64,000 nucleotides of DNA from Flavobacterium piscisymbiosum (GCF_020905295.1 NZ_JAJJMM010000001.1:3844001-3908000); one strand, 5' to 3'; shown: positions 37,249-46,680, numbered from the stretch's first letter. The notes: generated from the sequence alone by a model not told the origin. Numbers and translations are program-made.

Positions 37249-39231
37249 ATGTTAAAAAAAATAATGAATATCAAATTTTTGGTATTGGCTATATGTGCCT
37301 TTACCATACACGCAACAAGTCAGGAAACTAAGTCAAGATTAACCGGAATGGTAGATGTGCCAATTCCGGGATTAACGATGAATATGACCTATGATGCAAA
37401 AGGCGGACCTTTAGAAAATATCAAGGAAATCAACGGTTATGCCTATGTTTTTAACGATTACACATGGGAAATCGAAGATCTTAAAATGAAGAAAAACGGC
37501 GCTGTCTGGAATGTAGAATACACCGTTCCTAAAAACTGTGGTTTTATGGCTTTCAAATTTTACGGTAATACGGATAATGGTGTAGTCACAGATACCGGAC
37601 AAGACACAGGTTATCTTTTGGTTGTTTTTAAAGAGCCAAAAGTAAAAATGCCCGGAGCAGATTTGGCTTGGGCAACTTTTAGAAACAAAGATTTCAATTC
37701 GCAATTTGGCGGTTATTTTAAAGATTTTACGATAAACGGAGATGCAACTGAATATTGGTTGAAAAAAGAAGTAGCAGATCATGGCAACAATTTTCCAAAA
37801 TTTATTGATACTTATATTAAAGTATTAAAGGTTCAGAAACCAGAGAAATTTGATGAATTAGGACATCGTTTTTTAGGAGATTTTGTAAAGAAAATGAACG
37901 GTCAGCCCGAAGAAGTTTTCTTAAAAGTGCAGAATTTATATAAGTTTGAATTAAAAGATAATGTAAAAGCAGATTCTCTTGAAACGGTTATTCAAAAACA
38001 GTTTCCAAAAGGTGCTTTTATGCGTTTTAAAGCCTATCAAAAAATTATGCCAATTGCAGATACTGCAGAAAGAAACAAAGTGATCACTCAATTTTTGGCT
38101 GATTTTCCGTACACGACAGATGTACCGGATTCTCAAAAGTATTTCTATGATAACATTGTAAAAATGCAGTTTGGATATTATTTTGAAAGCAAAGATTACA
38201 AAAGTATATTGGCTTTAATTCCAAACATGAATTTTGCTAATTTGAATGATGCATACCATCAGAATATTTCTAAAGCTTTGTATATTAAATCTGTTGAACC
38301 ACAAGTTATAGAAACTATGGCAGTGCCAATGATTAAATTAATGCAGCAAAAAGTAAACGACTTCTCCTATATGCAGGGAATTTACTGGTCGCCCAATCAG
38401 GCAAACGAAAATGCAGAAAACCGATTGAACGATCAGTTAGTAATCCAGATTCGTATGTACGATATTTTGAAAAAGCACAAGGAAGTATTAGAAACTTTTG
38501 AGCTGCTGCCATTTAAAAAACGTTACGAAAAAGCAAGTGTTAATGATATTCACATAAATGCATTAGAAGCCCTAAACAAGCCAATTATCGAAGTGTTGAA
38601 GAATGCTGCAAGAGCAAATGCTTTATCAGAAACAGCAACGGTAAAATTGAAAGAAGCTTATGTAAAAGAAGGAAAAAAAGAAACTGATTTTCCTGCTTAT
38701 CTCGAAAAGCTTAAGAAAGAAAATAGCTCAGAAGAAAAAATTGCCCTGATGAATCCTGTTCCTGCTCCGGCGATTAAAGTGCAGAGTGCAGACGGAAAAG
38801 CAAAACAACTGGATCTGAACAGCGGAAAAATTATCGTAATCGATTTTTGGGCAACCTGGTGCGGACCTTGTAAAAAAGCGTTTCCAGCTATGCAGCAATT
38901 GGTAACGAACTTTAAAGAAGACAAACAAGTTGAAGTTTATTTTATCAGTACACAGGAAAATAAAGAAGGATATAAAAAAGAAGCATTGGCTTACCTGAAA
39001 GAAAAAGGATTAAAACTGGATACATATTTTGATCTAATGAAAAAAGGAGGCGGAACCAATAACGAATCATTTTCTAAATACGCAGCTATCTTTAAATCAA
39101 GCGGGATTCCGAGAAAAGTAGTAATCAAAAACGGCCAGATTCGTTTTACATCCGAAGGATATTCAGGAAATCCGGGTCAGCTTGTAGATGAACTTACCGC
39201 AGTTATTAATGCTTTAAAGAATGAAAAATAG
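37249..39231 (+). CDS. Exported TlpA-like thioredoxin with large N-terminal domain
   Basis: 660 residues. A signal peptide (about 6-25, ending ATSQ) is followed by a ~480-residue helical and beta-rich region without a family that I can name. The C-terminal thioredoxin domain (about 510-655) has FWATWCGPCKKAFPAM, with redox cysteines at 538 and 541, and SGIPRKVVIKNG with the cis-proline. Such long TlpA-like proteins are common beside SusCD pairs. It may reduce disulfides of imported polypeptides before the peptidases act; that is inference. Its 3' end is 22 bases from the S9 peptidase start. Confidence 0.85.
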   Translation: MLKKIMNIKFLVLAICAFTIHATSQETKSRLTGMVDVPIPGLTMNMTYDAKGGPLENIKEINGYAYVFNDYTWEIEDLKMKKNGAVWNVEYTVPKNCGFMAFKFYGNTDNGVVTDTGQDTGYLLVVFKEPKVKMPGADLAWATFRNKDFNSQFGGYFKDFTINGDATEYWLKKEVADHGNNFPKFIDTYIKVLKVQKPEKFDELGHRFLGDFVKKMNGQPEEVFLKVQNLYKFELKDNVKADSLETVIQKQFPKGAFMRFKAYQKIMPIADTAERNKVITQFLADFPYTTDVPDSQKYFYDNIVKMQFGYYFESKDYKSILALIPNMNFANLNDAYHQNISKALYIKSVEPQVIETMAVPMIKLMQQKVNDFSYMQGIYWSPNQANENAENRLNDQLVIQIRMYDILKKHKEVLETFELLPFKKRYEKASVNDIHINALEALNKPIIEVLKNAARANALSETATVKLKEAYVKEGKKETDFPAYLEKLKKENSSEEKIALMNPVPAPAIKVQSADGKAKQLDLNSGKIIVIDFWATWCGPCKKAFPAMQQLVTNFKEDKQVEVYFISTQENKEGYKKEALAYLKEKGLKLDTYFDLMKKGGGTNNESFSKYAAIFKSSGIPRKVVIKNGQIRFTSEGYSGNPGQLVDELTAVINALKNEK

Positions 39232-39253
39232 ACTTTCAAAACCTTACAGAGTT

Positions 39254-41851
39254 ATGAAAAAAATAATTTTACTGTGTATACTCGGTTTGAGTATACACAG
39301 TTTATCTGCACAAAAAAAAGCTGTCGACGAATCTGCTTATCAAACTTGGAAAAGAATTAACAGCAAATCTTTATCCTATAATGGTAAATGGTTATCGTAC
39401 AGCACGGTACTTCAGGATGAAGAAAAAGAAAACAAAAAGCAAATCATTATTCAGGAATCTCCAAAAGGAAAACGTCTTGTATTTGATGATGTCAGCGATT
39501 TAAAATTCATAGGCAAAAAAGACTGGATTCAGTACGTTAAAAAAGACAGTACACTTTTGCAGAATTTAAAAACCGGGGTAAAAAAACTTTGGAAAACCAA
39601 ACATTACACCAGTGTACTTGACGGAACCGATTTTTTATATTATTCCCGTCCGGAAGCTGCAAAGGGAGATTTTTTTCTCCAAAGCGTGGTTTTTTATAAT
39701 TTAGAAAGCAACGATAGTATTTCTTTAAACAACATAAAATCGTCTCGTTTTTTAAAGAATAACTCGATTGTATATGTGCAAATTGAAAAAGACAAAGTAT
39801 ATCTAAAACACGGAATTCCCGGTGGTAAACAGCAAACGGTTTACAGCGGAAAAGCAGCTGATTTTGGCGATTTTCAATTAAATGTAAAAGAAAACGGCGG
39901 TACTTTTACTCTAAAAGGTACCAACAGCACCGATTTCAACATGGTGTATTATTTTAATCTGATTACTAATTCGACAAAAGTATTGTTCAATTATGATGAC
40001 ATTACGTTAAACGATCCTGATTTTTCAATTTCAAAAACGGCTTACGGATTAAATGAAGACAGCAATTTTATTCCATTATTAGTGAACTCTAATAAACGTC
40101 AGGGAAATACTCAGATAGCCAAATCAAATATTGAAATCTGGAGATCCAATCAGGGAAGTATGGAGCGCAGACAGGAAATGCTGCGAAATTCAAAAACACT
40201 TCCCAGCGAAGCAAAGTTTTTGTATGATATCAAAAACAATAAAGTTATTAAAGTAGCTTCAACTGGCGAATTTGATCAGGTAATATTCCCGGAATCGGGT
40301 GATTTTAAAGGTGTTTTTGCCATCGATAAAAAGCCGTATACGGTAGAAGTAGACTGGACTTTTAATGAGCGTAACGATATATTCTGGATTGATGCTTCGA
40401 CAGGAAAATCTACAAAAATACTAACAGGAGTTTTTGGAAGTCCGTCCTCAAATCCACAAGGAACTTTTGCTGTTTTATATGATGAAAAACAAAAATCATG
40501 GATGGTTTTTGACAGTGACACAATGCAGTTTAAAAACATAAGTTCGCAAATTCCTTTCCCTGTTTTTGATGAGAATGTAGACATGGCATCTGCCAATACA
40601 GCTTATGGAATCGCAGGCTGGCTAAACAACGGAAATACAGTTGTTCTCTATGATCAGTTTGATTTGTGGGCAGTTGATCTTACCAATCAGAAAAAGGCTT
40701 ATTCTATAACTCAGGGTTACGGAAGAAAAAACAATATAGAACTTCGTTATAACGAAAATGGTTTTATTGGCGATTTAGATCATAGAAAATCAATTTCTTT
40801 TATAGGTTTTGATGTAGTACATAAATCTAAAGGAGTGTATAAATTAACCAATAACAATTCGATAACAAAGGTATTTGCAAATCAGGATTATAATGTAAAA
40901 ATTGAAACTGTTTCCGGAGATGATTCAAGTGTTTTATTTAGCAAAGAGAGTTATACCATTTTTCCGGATTTATGGTGGGGAACGGCTAGTTTTGGATCTC
41001 AGCAAAAAATGACCGATGTAAATCCGCAGCAAAAAGAATATGCATGGGGAACTTCAAAAGTATTAACCTGGAAAAGCTTTAGCGGAAAAGAAAATCAGGG
41101 AAATCTTTATCTTCCTGATAATTACGACAGCAAGAAAACATATCCGGTAATTGTTCATTTTTATGAAAAACATACCGAGGATTTTAATGCTTATCAACTG
41201 CCGGAAGTGAGTACTTCAAACATCAATATTCCATCTTATGTAAGCAGAGGTTATATCGTTTTTCAGCCAGACGTTCATTATACGTATGGCGATCCTGGAA
41301 ACAGTGTTTACAACGATGTAATAAGTGGTGTTGAGTATTTAATTTCAAAAGGAATTACCGAAAAAGGTAAAATTGGTATTCAGGGACATAGTTTTGGCGG
41401 TTACGAAACTTCTTTTTTAGTTACTAAATCAGATGTTTTTAGTTGTGCGATTATAGGTTCTGGAGTAAGCAATTTCACATCGAATTATCCGGTTATGAGA
41501 TCAAACGGAATTTCGACGATGTTTAAGTACGAAGCAGACCAATACCGAATGAGCAGTTCTTTATACGATAATTTAGAAGGATATATCAAAAATTCACCTC
41601 TTTTTTCGGTTAAAAATATCAAAACTCCTGTACTTATTTTTCACAATGATAACGACCGCGCAGTTCCTTATCAGGAAGGACAATCTTTGTTTTTTGCACT
41701 TCGTCGTTTAGGAAAACCTGCTTTGCTTGTAAATTACAAAAAGGAAGGTCATACGCTGGAAGATGCGGCAAACAAAATAGACTGGACTCTCAAAATGCAG
41801 CAATATTTTGATTACTACCTAAAAGGTGCAGTAAAACCAGACTGGATGTAA
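39254..41851 (+). CDS. Exported S9 (prolyl oligopeptidase-type) peptidase
   Basis: 865 residues from ATG 39254, chosen because MKKIILLCILGLSIHSLSAQ is a clean signal peptide; ATG 39221 would overlap the previous gene. The beta-propeller part (about 30-610) precedes an alpha/beta-hydrolase domain with GHSFGGYE (nucleophile ~S713), DNDRAVP (Asp ~801) and EGHTLED (His ~833). It should cleave oligopeptides in the periplasm, or at the surface. It is the fifth gene after FecR and likely part of the same transcript. Confidence 0.9.
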   Translation: MKKIILLCILGLSIHSLSAQKKAVDESAYQTWKRINSKSLSYNGKWLSYSTVLQDEEKENKKQIIIQESPKGKRLVFDDVSDLKFIGKKDWIQYVKKDSTLLQNLKTGVKKLWKTKHYTSVLDGTDFLYYSRPEAAKGDFFLQSVVFYNLESNDSISLNNIKSSRFLKNNSIVYVQIEKDKVYLKHGIPGGKQQTVYSGKAADFGDFQLNVKENGGTFTLKGTNSTDFNMVYYFNLITNSTKVLFNYDDITLNDPDFSISKTAYGLNEDSNFIPLLVNSNKRQGNTQIAKSNIEIWRSNQGSMERRQEMLRNSKTLPSEAKFLYDIKNNKVIKVASTGEFDQVIFPESGDFKGVFAIDKKPYTVEVDWTFNERNDIFWIDASTGKSTKILTGVFGSPSSNPQGTFAVLYDEKQKSWMVFDSDTMQFKNISSQIPFPVFDENVDMASANTAYGIAGWLNNGNTVVLYDQFDLWAVDLTNQKKAYSITQGYGRKNNIELRYNENGFIGDLDHRKSISFIGFDVVHKSKGVYKLTNNNSITKVFANQDYNVKIETVSGDDSSVLFSKESYTIFPDLWWGTASFGSQQKMTDVNPQQKEYAWGTSKVLTWKSFSGKENQGNLYLPDNYDSKKTYPVIVHFYEKHTEDFNAYQLPEVSTSNINIPSYVSRGYIVFQPDVHYTYGDPGNSVYNDVISGVEYLISKGITEKGKIGIQGHSFGGYETSFLVTKSDVFSCAIIGSGVSNFTSNYPVMRSNGISTMFKYEADQYRMSSSLYDNLEGYIKNSPLFSVKNIKTPVLIFHNDNDRAVPYQEGQSLFFALRRLGKPALLVNYKKEGHTLEDAANKIDWTLKMQQYFDYYLKGAVKPDWM

Positions 41852-41872
41852 TATAAATCATTGAAGAATTTC

Positions 41873-41905
41873 AACTTTGTCAAAGTGTTCAACTTTGACA
41901 AAGTT
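41873..41905. repeat. Hairpin downstream of the S9 gene
   Basis: AACTTTGTCAAAGT (41873-41886) pairs perfectly with ACTTTGACAAAGTT (41892-41905) around a 5-base loop. Each arm is itself nearly palindromic. There is no T-run after it, so termination is doubtful. Confidence 0.65.
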
Positions 41906-41923
41906 TCGATTACGCATAATTTT

Positions 41924-42066
41924 AAAACACATAGAAACATAGATTTACATTTAGAAATGAATAAAAAGTATATCAAAAGAAACTAGTTTCTCACACATAG
42001 CTATGTGTATTAATGTAAGTGAAACGCCTTTTGTTAAGTATCTATAAGCTATGTTTCTATGTGTTT
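41924..42066. repeat. Terminally inverted intergenic repeat, family B (CACATAGAAACATAG)
   Basis: A 143-base element with perfect 18-base ends, AAACACATAGAAACATAG near 41925 and CTATGTTTCTATGTGTTT at 42049-42066. Inside are the 12-base palindrome GAAACTAGTTTC (41979-41990) and the 16-base palindrome ACACATAGCTATGTGT (41993-42008), the latter repeating the CACATAG core of the ends. It is non-coding and MITE-like. Confidence 0.8.
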
Positions 42067-42181
42067 AAAAAAAACTGTTATTTGAAGACTTCAACAGGAA
42101 TTTTTAAATCAACAACAGGAACTGCTTACACCATTTTCAAACAAAAAAATCAATCAAAAAGAACATTCAATAGCAACAAAA

Positions 42182-44998
42182 ATGAAAAAAAAAATATTTC
42201 TCGCGCACTTTCTACTTTTGGGTTTAACCCAAATGTCAGCGCAATTTAAAACTACAATTCCGTTACGAAAAGATGTGGTACACGGGACTTTACCCAACGG
42301 AATGCAATATTTTGTTTTGCACAACGAATGGCCAAAAGACAGAGCTGATTTTTATTTTGTTCAGAATGTAGGAGCCATTTTAGAAGACGACAATCAAAAC
42401 GGATTAGCGCACTTCCTTGAGCATATGGCTTTTAACGGAACAGAGCATTTTAAAGGAAAAGGAATCATCAATATGCTCGCCAAAGAAGGTGTTACTTTTG
42501 GCCGCGATATTAATGCCTATACGGCTCATGACGAAACTGTTTACAACATTAGTAATGTGCCGGTTAAAAATAAGGTTTTATTGGATTCCTGTTTATACGT
42601 TTTACACGACTGGTCAGGATTTTTATCTTTAAAAGATGCTGAAATTGATGCCGAAAGAGGCGTAATTCATGAAGAATGGCGTACGAGACGAAATGCCGAT
42701 TTAAGAATTGGATCACAGCTGGAACCTGTCATTTACAACAACTCTAAATATGCAAAAAGAGATGTTCTGGGTGACATGGATCTTATTCAAAATTTCAAAT
42801 ACAAACAATTAAGGGATTATTACAAAAAGTGGTATTTACCTAATCATCAGGCAGTAATTATTGTGGGAGATATTGATCCTGCAAAAATAGAACAGCAGGT
42901 AAAAAAAATAATGGGAACGATTCCAATGCCTTCAAATCCTGCAGAACGCACTTATGAAAGCATTCCGGATAATGATCAATTATTGTATAAACTCGCAGTC
43001 GACAAAGAAGCTCAGAAAACCTCTATTTCATTAAATTTTAAAAAGAAAAAACCGCTGGTTCAGGATATATCTGAGTATGAAAACAGCATAACAGAACAGC
43101 TGGCTTTGCAGATGATGAATAATCGTTTTAGGGAATACACGGTAAACAATGAAACGGCACTATTAGGCGCAGGTCTAAACTATTCTGGTTTAACACGATT
43201 AACTTCTTTTTTTACTTTATCAATAAATCCTAAAAACGGAAAATTATTAGAAGCTTTTGAGCAGGCTTATACAGAATATGAGCGTGCAATTCAAAATGGT
43301 TTTACAAAAGAAGAACTGGATCGCGTAAAAGAAAACATGCGCAATGGTTATGAAAATCAGCTAAAAAATAAAGACAAAATCAGCAATGAAAACTGGGCTT
43401 CGCAATTACAGAATTATTTTTTAGAAGCCTCTCCTGTAATGAGTTTAGAAGACGAAACAGCGTTTGTAAAAGAAGCTTTGGATAAAGTAAATATTGAGCA
43501 GGTAAATAAGGTTTTTAGAGCGCTTCCAACAGAAAAAAATCAAGTTTTAACCGTTTCGGGGCCAGAAAAAGAAGGAGTTAAATATCCGTCAGAAACTGAT
43601 TATACAACGATCATTAAAAAGATAAAAGAACAAAAATTAGAACCTTATACAGAAACAATTGCTAAGGCTGATTTGGTTACAGATAAATTGACAATTAAAC
43701 CAATTTCTAAAAAGTTTGAAATTAAGGGAATAAAAGAGGCGAAAGGCTATGTGTTGGAAAATGGTGCAAAAGTTATTATTTATCCAACGACCTTATCGCA
43801 GGATCAGATTTTATTTTCTGCTTTTAGTCCGGGTGGTGTTTCATTACTTTCAAAAAATGAGCTGCCATCATCACAAATTGCCGCTGTTTTAGCCAAAAAT
43901 TCGGGATTAGCAGATTTTAAAGTAACCGATTTACAAAAACAGCTTTCCGGAAAAACAGTAAAAGTAAGCCCGTTTATTGGTGAACATTACGAAGGTTTCA
44001 GCGGAAGCGCCGTACAAAAAGATTTTGAAACACTGTTACAGCTGACTTATTTGTATTTTAAAAATCCAAGATTCGAAACTCAGGCATATAAGCGAATTAT
44101 CGATTATTATAGCAATGCACTCGAAAATGTAAACGACAACAACAGCAAAATATTTGGAGACACTATTGCTTTGTTAGACAGCAATCACAGCGAGCGTACT
44201 TTTCTTTTAGACAAAGAAAATCTTAAAGAATTAAAATTTGATGATGCTTCTAAAATATACAAAGAACGTATCTCAAATGCTTCAGATTTTACTTTTGTTT
44301 TTGTTGGAAATGTTACAGAAAAAGATCTTGAAGTCATAAATAAATACTTCGGAAATCTGTCAGGAAATCAAACTCAGGAAAAATTTATTGATCATAAAAC
44401 AGGAACTGCAAAAGGATTTTCTAAAGAAAAACTGATTCGTGAAATGAGTGTTCCTAAAACTAGTATTTATGTGCATCTGGAGAATAAAAAAGTTGCTTTT
44501 TCAGACAAAAATCAAATTATGGCGTATATGCTTTCTCAATTATTAGATAAACGATATTTAGATAAAATCAGAGAAGACGAAGGCGGAAGCTATGGCGTTC
44601 AGACACAGAGTTCGTTGTCTAAAAATCCTTCTCCGGTTTTTTCTCTTCGCGTAAGCTTTGATTGTAACCCGGAAAAAGATACCAAACTGCTTCAAATTGT
44701 ATATGATGAACTGGACAATATTGTAAAAAATAATGTTTCAGAGAAAGATTTATCAGATATAAAACAAGATTTGATAAAAAGCAATCAGCAAAATATTAAA
44801 TCAAACTCCTATTGGATGAACATCATTGTAGATCAGTTAAAAACCAATGATAAATTTGTAAGTAGTGCTGATTATGAAAAGCTTATCAAAAGTATCTCAA
44901 TAAATGACATTAAAAAATACGCAGGCGAGGTAGTGCTAAATGCTGATAAAGTAGAAGTTGTTATGCGTCCTAAAACAGATCAAAATACAGAGAAATAG
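42182..44998 (+). CDS. Exported M16-family zinc peptidase
   Basis: 938 residues. A signal peptide (about 1-20) ends in MSAQ. The N-terminal M16 domain carries the inverted zinc motif HFLEH at residues 77-81, with the third ligand Glu at ~158 in AERGVIHEEW. The C-terminal M16 repeat lacks the motif and is the usual inactive half (KIREDEGGSYGVQTQSSL). Such pitrilysin-like enzymes degrade short peptides inside a closed chamber. It closes the SusCD-peptidase locus, but the repeat element upstream may separate its transcript. Confidence 0.92.
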   Translation: MKKKIFLAHFLLLGLTQMSAQFKTTIPLRKDVVHGTLPNGMQYFVLHNEWPKDRADFYFVQNVGAILEDDNQNGLAHFLEHMAFNGTEHFKGKGIINMLAKEGVTFGRDINAYTAHDETVYNISNVPVKNKVLLDSCLYVLHDWSGFLSLKDAEIDAERGVIHEEWRTRRNADLRIGSQLEPVIYNNSKYAKRDVLGDMDLIQNFKYKQLRDYYKKWYLPNHQAVIIVGDIDPAKIEQQVKKIMGTIPMPSNPAERTYESIPDNDQLLYKLAVDKEAQKTSISLNFKKKKPLVQDISEYENSITEQLALQMMNNRFREYTVNNETALLGAGLNYSGLTRLTSFFTLSINPKNGKLLEAFEQAYTEYERAIQNGFTKEELDRVKENMRNGYENQLKNKDKISNENWASQLQNYFLEASPVMSLEDETAFVKEALDKVNIEQVNKVFRALPTEKNQVLTVSGPEKEGVKYPSETDYTTIIKKIKEQKLEPYTETIAKADLVTDKLTIKPISKKFEIKGIKEAKGYVLENGAKVIIYPTTLSQDQILFSAFSPGGVSLLSKNELPSSQIAAVLAKNSGLADFKVTDLQKQLSGKTVKVSPFIGEHYEGFSGSAVQKDFETLLQLTYLYFKNPRFETQAYKRIIDYYSNALENVNDNNSKIFGDTIALLDSNHSERTFLLDKENLKELKFDDASKIYKERISNASDFTFVFVGNVTEKDLEVINKYFGNLSGNQTQEKFIDHKTGTAKGFSKEKLIREMSVPKTSIYVHLENKKVAFSDKNQIMAYMLSQLLDKRYLDKIREDEGGSYGVQTQSSLSKNPSPVFSLRVSFDCNPEKDTKLLQIVYDELDNIVKNNVSEKDLSDIKQDLIKSNQQNIKSNSYWMNIIVDQLKTNDKFVSSADYEKLIKSISINDIKKYAGEVVLNADKVEVVMRPKTDQNTEK

Positions 44999-45091
44999 TA
45001 TTTTATTAATCTAAGAACGGCAATTCTTTACCCTAATTTTAATAGTCTTTTAGAATTTTTTTGAATTAGTAAGTATTTTATTAAGGACTAG

Positions 45092-45118
45092 AAAGAGCTG
45101 TTTGCCGACAGCTCTTTT
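45092..45118 (+). terminator. Intrinsic terminator after M16
   Basis: Ten-base arms AAAGAGCTGT and ACAGCTCTTT around a TTGCCG loop, followed by a short T-containing tail. Confidence 0.75.
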
Positions 45119-45133
45119 GAATTTTATAAAAAA

Positions 45134-45181
45134 GTCTGGTAATTAAAAAAGGTCTCATGAGGCCTTTTTTAATTACCGGAC
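45134..45181. terminator. Long near-perfect palindromic terminator
   Basis: A 48-base palindrome; outer arms GTCTGGTAATTAAAAAAGG (45134-45152) and CCTTTTTTAATTACCGGAC (45163-45181) differ only at positions that can form G-U pairs in RNA. The T-run lies in the descending arm. It backs up the terminator at 45092. Confidence 0.75.
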
Positions 45182-45220
45182 TTTTAATTTAGAAGACCAA
45201 ATCGATAACTGAAAAATGTT

Positions 45221-45228
45221 TATATTTG
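45221..45228 (+). promoter_or_regulatory. Candidate -7 box of the deacetylase gene
   Basis: TATATTTG, a full match to TAnnTTTG, 54 bases before ATG 45282. It lies inside the longest open frame, which supports the shorter start. No clear -33 box. Confidence 0.5.
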
Positions 45229-45281
45229 AAAGGCAAGATTGCTATTTATTGCAATTTCGATTCATTAACTACAATTATCAT

Positions 45282-46058
45282 ATGAAGCTATTCTACACTA
45301 AAGCAATACTTTTTTTAGCGATTTTAACCTTTTTTTCCTGCGAAACCAAAAAACAAAAACCGGAATCAAAACCGTACAAGGCAGGTGTAATTTTATCTTT
45401 TGATGATGCTTATGTAGACGAATGGTACGAGGCCGATCAGGCTTTGAAAAAATACGGATGGAAAGCTACTTTTAATGTTTGCAGAATAGATTCTATTGGA
45501 AAACCTCAGATTAAAAAACTTCTTCAACTGCAAAAAGAAGGACACGAAATTGCAGCTCATGGCTATCATCATTACAATGCCGTAAAATTTGTTAACCAAG
45601 ACGGAATCGATGCTTATATGAAGCAGGAAATAGATCCTATGATTATTTCTATGAAAAGGTTAGGTTTTAATGTTACGACATTCGCGTATCCGTACGGAGA
45701 AAGATCTGATGCTCTTGATAAAGCTTTATCTAACGATTATAAAATTATAAGAGGAAGAGCTTTTGGAGGTGAAGCTCCTGAGAAACAAGACAGTTTTTTT
45801 CGCAACTCAAAAATTGTATTTGCTTTTGATATCGATAACAGTCACATTCATTTTAGTATTCCGTATGTTCTGGAATTGTTAGATTATGCCAAAAAACACA
45901 ATAAAATTTTGCTTTTATGCGGCCACAAACCCGTAAAAAATGTAACCGAAAACTATCAGACAAAAATCGAAACCTTAGAATTCATTTGTAAATACATGAA
46001 GCTTAACGACCTTAAGTTTTATAAAACATCTGATCTGGATGATTTACTGCCTGAATAA
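45282..46058 (+). CDS. Polysaccharide deacetylase lipoprotein
   Basis: 258 residues from ATG 45282. The N-terminus MKLFYTKAILFLAILTFFSC is a lipoprotein signal. The NodB-type core is visible: ILSFDDAYVDEW (catalytic and metal aspartates), HEIAAHGYHHYN (metal histidines) and TFAYPYGERSD (arm facing the active site). It removes acetyl groups from an N-acetylated glycan on the periplasmic side or cell surface. A decayed glycosyltransferase tail lies just downstream, so it may be the remnant partner of a lost GT2 synthase. Confidence 0.9.
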   Translation: MKLFYTKAILFLAILTFFSCETKKQKPESKPYKAGVILSFDDAYVDEWYEADQALKKYGWKATFNVCRIDSIGKPQIKKLLQLQKEGHEIAAHGYHHYNAVKFVNQDGIDAYMKQEIDPMIISMKRLGFNVTTFAYPYGERSDALDKALSNDYKIIRGRAFGGEAPEKQDSFFRNSKIVFAFDIDNSHIHFSIPYVLELLDYAKKHNKILLLCGHKPVKNVTENYQTKIETLEFICKYMKLNDLKFYKTSDLDDLLPE

Positions 46059-46181
46059 TAATTGCTATAGTTTGTCCTTTCAATTTCTATAATAAAACCA
46101 TTATTTTCAGGAACTAATCCCGCACCAGATCCTGAAAGTGCAAATGAGTAAGCAATTCGTTGCAAACGAAGTTTACTGAAC

Positions 46182-46353
46182 TCTGAAATAAAAGAAAAAC
46201 TAAGCAAACTCATTTGGCTCATTCCGCAGCGATTTGTATACCGTCAATTATATGTATGTGATACTGTTTAGAGCCATTAGAAGAGCCATTAAAGAAGAAA
46301 GTCAGAGTATGGGCGTATTAACCCGAACCGGAAATGTTGGATCATTAGACTAA
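46182..46353 (+). pseudogene. Remnant C-terminus of a GT2 glycosyltransferase
   Basis: Read from 46182, one frame gives SEIKEKLSKLIWLIPQRF then VYRQL up to 46250. One extra T at 46251 shifts the frame, after which MYVILFRAIRRAIKEESQ then SMGVLTRTGNVGSLD follows to a TAA at 46351-46353. Together, IPQRFVYRQLMY and RTGNV look like the end of processive family-2 glycosyltransferases, which commonly neighbour polysaccharide deacetylases. No start or catalytic domain remains. The family assignment is from memory of motifs. Confidence 0.5.
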
Positions 46354-46444
46354 CTTATTTATTATTTTATTTTTCTAATGAGTTAAATTATGGGTAAATT
46401 ATATAAAATAAGAAGAATTTTAATTGTAAAAAGAGTGTTTATTT

Positions 46445-46513
46445 TGTAGAATAAGTTCTACAAGTAGTTTCATAATGTTCTACATGATCTTAATGCTGAG
46501 CAGATTACTTTTG
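46445..46513 (+). promoter_or_regulatory. Two-site promoter upstream of the 46.9 kb kinase
   Basis: TGTAGAA (46445-46451), 4 bases, TTCTACA (46456-46462), 15 bases, TTCTACA (46478-46484), 21 bases, TACTTTTG (46506-46513). The last matches the TAnnTTTG -7 box. The same pattern with identical spacing occurs at 49502-49570. The inverted repeat and the half-site 22 bases away lie on one face of the helix, as expected for a cooperative activator. Confidence 0.75.
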
Positions 46514-46653
46514 CAACTTATTAAAAAAATAAAAACAAATTTATATCCAAAAAATCAATAAAAGTATGTAAATTGTTTCAAACATATTTAATCAATTAAA
46601 AGACTCCCCAAATCTTTTTAAATATTTGTTGTCGTTATATTTAGTGTTGATTT

Positions 46654-46680
46654 AGCAAGGACTAAGCTTTGCTGTTTTTA
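46654..46680 (+). promoter_or_regulatory. Terminator-like hairpin in the kinase leader
   Basis: AGCAAGG (46654-46660) pairs with CTTTGCT (46667-46673), with one G-U pair and a 6-base loop, and GTTTTTATT follows. It lies ~140 bases into the leader and ~210 before the coding frame, a possible attenuator. Confidence 0.4.

Larger units (their letters stand above)
41852..42181. other. Repeat-filled gap between the S9 and M16 genes
   Basis: 330 bases holding the 41873 hairpin and the family-B element at 41924-42066. The remaining 115 bases before the M16 ATG contain no clear promoter. A short open frame starting at 42019 runs out of the repeat and into M16 in another frame; it is not a gene. Confidence 0.6.

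Noticed and set aside
41873..41905. Hairpin after the S9 gene called as an intrinsic terminator
   Set aside because: The stem is strong, but no T-run follows; it is listed as a repeat instead.
42019..42249. Open frame between the S9 and M16 genes
   Set aside because: It begins inside the family-B repeat and ends in another frame of the M16 gene.
46019..46222. Reverse open frame of 67 codons after the deacetylase
   Set aside because: It overlaps the deacetylase end and the glycosyltransferase remnant, and its sequence shows no family features.
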